6,027 bases of DNA from CAYHOI01 sp964358175. Its GTDB lineage: Bacteria > Margulisbacteria > Riflemargulisbacteria > GWF2-35-9. Made by a program: the position numbers and the translations under genes. Numbering within the stretch: position 1 is the stretch's first letter; the number at the start of each line of letters is the position of its first letter. Positions 5,712 through 6,027 of this stretch are shown here, in pieces. The notes under the pieces were generated by a model. The model ran no database searches and was not told where the DNA came from. It saw only the letters and a list, made by a program, of their open reading frames with translations. The DNA is taken from the NCBI GenBank assembly GCA_964358175.1, contig CAYHOI010000106.1, positions 1-6,027 of the forward strand, given 5' to 3'.

Positions 5712-6027
5712 ACTTCAGTCTTCGTCCTAAAATTCATCTCATACAACTTTTTATATAAATCACAGCGGCTAACAAGCTCTCCATGCGTTCCCTGGTCAAT
5801 AATAGACCCGCCTTCAAAAACGAGTATTTTATCCGCATTGATCACGGTCGAGAGCCGATGAGCAATAACCAAAGTCGTTCGACCCTTCATTAATCGATCC
5901 AATGCATCTTGGACCAACTTCTCAGACTCATTATCCAAAGCGGAGGTTGCCTCATCCAAGATTAAGATTTTGGGATTCTTTAAAATCGCACGAGCAATCG
6001 CAATACGCTGTTTCTGCCCCCCTGAGA
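5708..6027 (-). CDS. ABC exporter ATPase domain, MsbA-like (5' end outside window)
   Basis: Only the last 105 or so residues are present; the frame is open to the window edge, with the first complete codon at 6025-6023. Visible motifs are the signature SGGQKQR, Walker B plus D-loop in KILILDEATSALDNESE, and the switch His in LVIAHRLSTVINADKILV. These wordings are typical of exporters that fuse membrane and ATPase domains (MsbA, lipid or polysaccharide exporters, peptide exporters) and not of the importer ATPase elsewhere in this window. The protein ends KTEV and its TGA overlaps the glycosyltransferase ATG. A lipid A or glycolipid flippase role is inferred from this neighbour and from hldD; substrate cannot be read from the ATPase end. 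An apparent TTG start at 5959 is merely the Leu of the Walker B motif. Confidence 0.92.
   Translation of the reverse strand, partial: SGGQKQRIAIARAILKNPKILILDEATSALDNESEKLVQDALDRLMKGRTTLVIAHRLSTVINADKILVFEGGSIIDQGTHGELVSRCDLYKKLYEMNFRTKTEV

Noticed and set aside
5708..5959. Stand-alone 83-residue gene starting with TTG
   Set aside because: The frame continues upstream to the window edge with the ABC signature SGGQKQR, so this is the end of a longer ABC transporter.
1..6027. CRISPR array, tRNA, rRNA or complete insertion sequence
   Set aside because: No regularly spaced repeats, cloverleaf-like segments, rRNA motifs, transposase or terminal inverted repeats were seen. Nearly all the window is protein coding.

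Overview
The window suggests a Gram-negative bacterium. It encodes a heptose epimerase for LPS inner core, a glycosyltransferase next to an MsbA-type exporter, and a periplasmic-type zinc/manganese binding protein with a cleavable signal peptide. Base composition looks moderate (mid-40s % GC by eye) and genes are tightly packed. The phylum cannot be fixed from this sequence. The frequent lack of Shine-Dalgarno sequences and the closely placed -10 boxes argue against a typical enterobacterium.

Layout. Bases 1-112 hold a G/A-rich leader with a 10-base direct repeat and a promoter-like element just before apt. apt (113-643, +) is a complete adenine phosphoribosyltransferase. The 115-base gap 644-758 holds a small palindrome and an open stretch whose last ~20 codons look like the tail of a tyrosine recombinase. 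On the minus strand, 3831 down to 759, lies a four-gene operon: a NYN-domain protein, then the substrate-binding protein, ATPase and permease of a ZnuABC/TroABC-type metal importer. The junctions are TAA directly followed by ATG, then two ATGA overlaps. An 81-base divergent promoter region (3832-3912) separates this operon from hldD (3913-4854, +). hldD converges with a 4-base overlap on a minus-strand pair: a family-2-like glycosyltransferase (5711-4851) and, upstream and running off the window edge, the ATPase end of an ABC exporter.

Three modules are present: purine salvage (apt), high-affinity metal uptake led by a possible RNA nuclease, and cell-envelope polysaccharide assembly (hldD, glycosyltransferase, exporter). 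The most notable pattern is that the three genes starting transcription units (apt, NYN, hldD) each have a sigma70-like -10 box ending only 6-8 bases before the ATG and no Shine-Dalgarno. This predicts leaderless mRNAs. The divergent region also carries a 6-1-6 palindrome that overlaps the hldD -35 box. No clearly undescribed system is evident; the NYN-metal importer operon is the best candidate for an unusual functional link.
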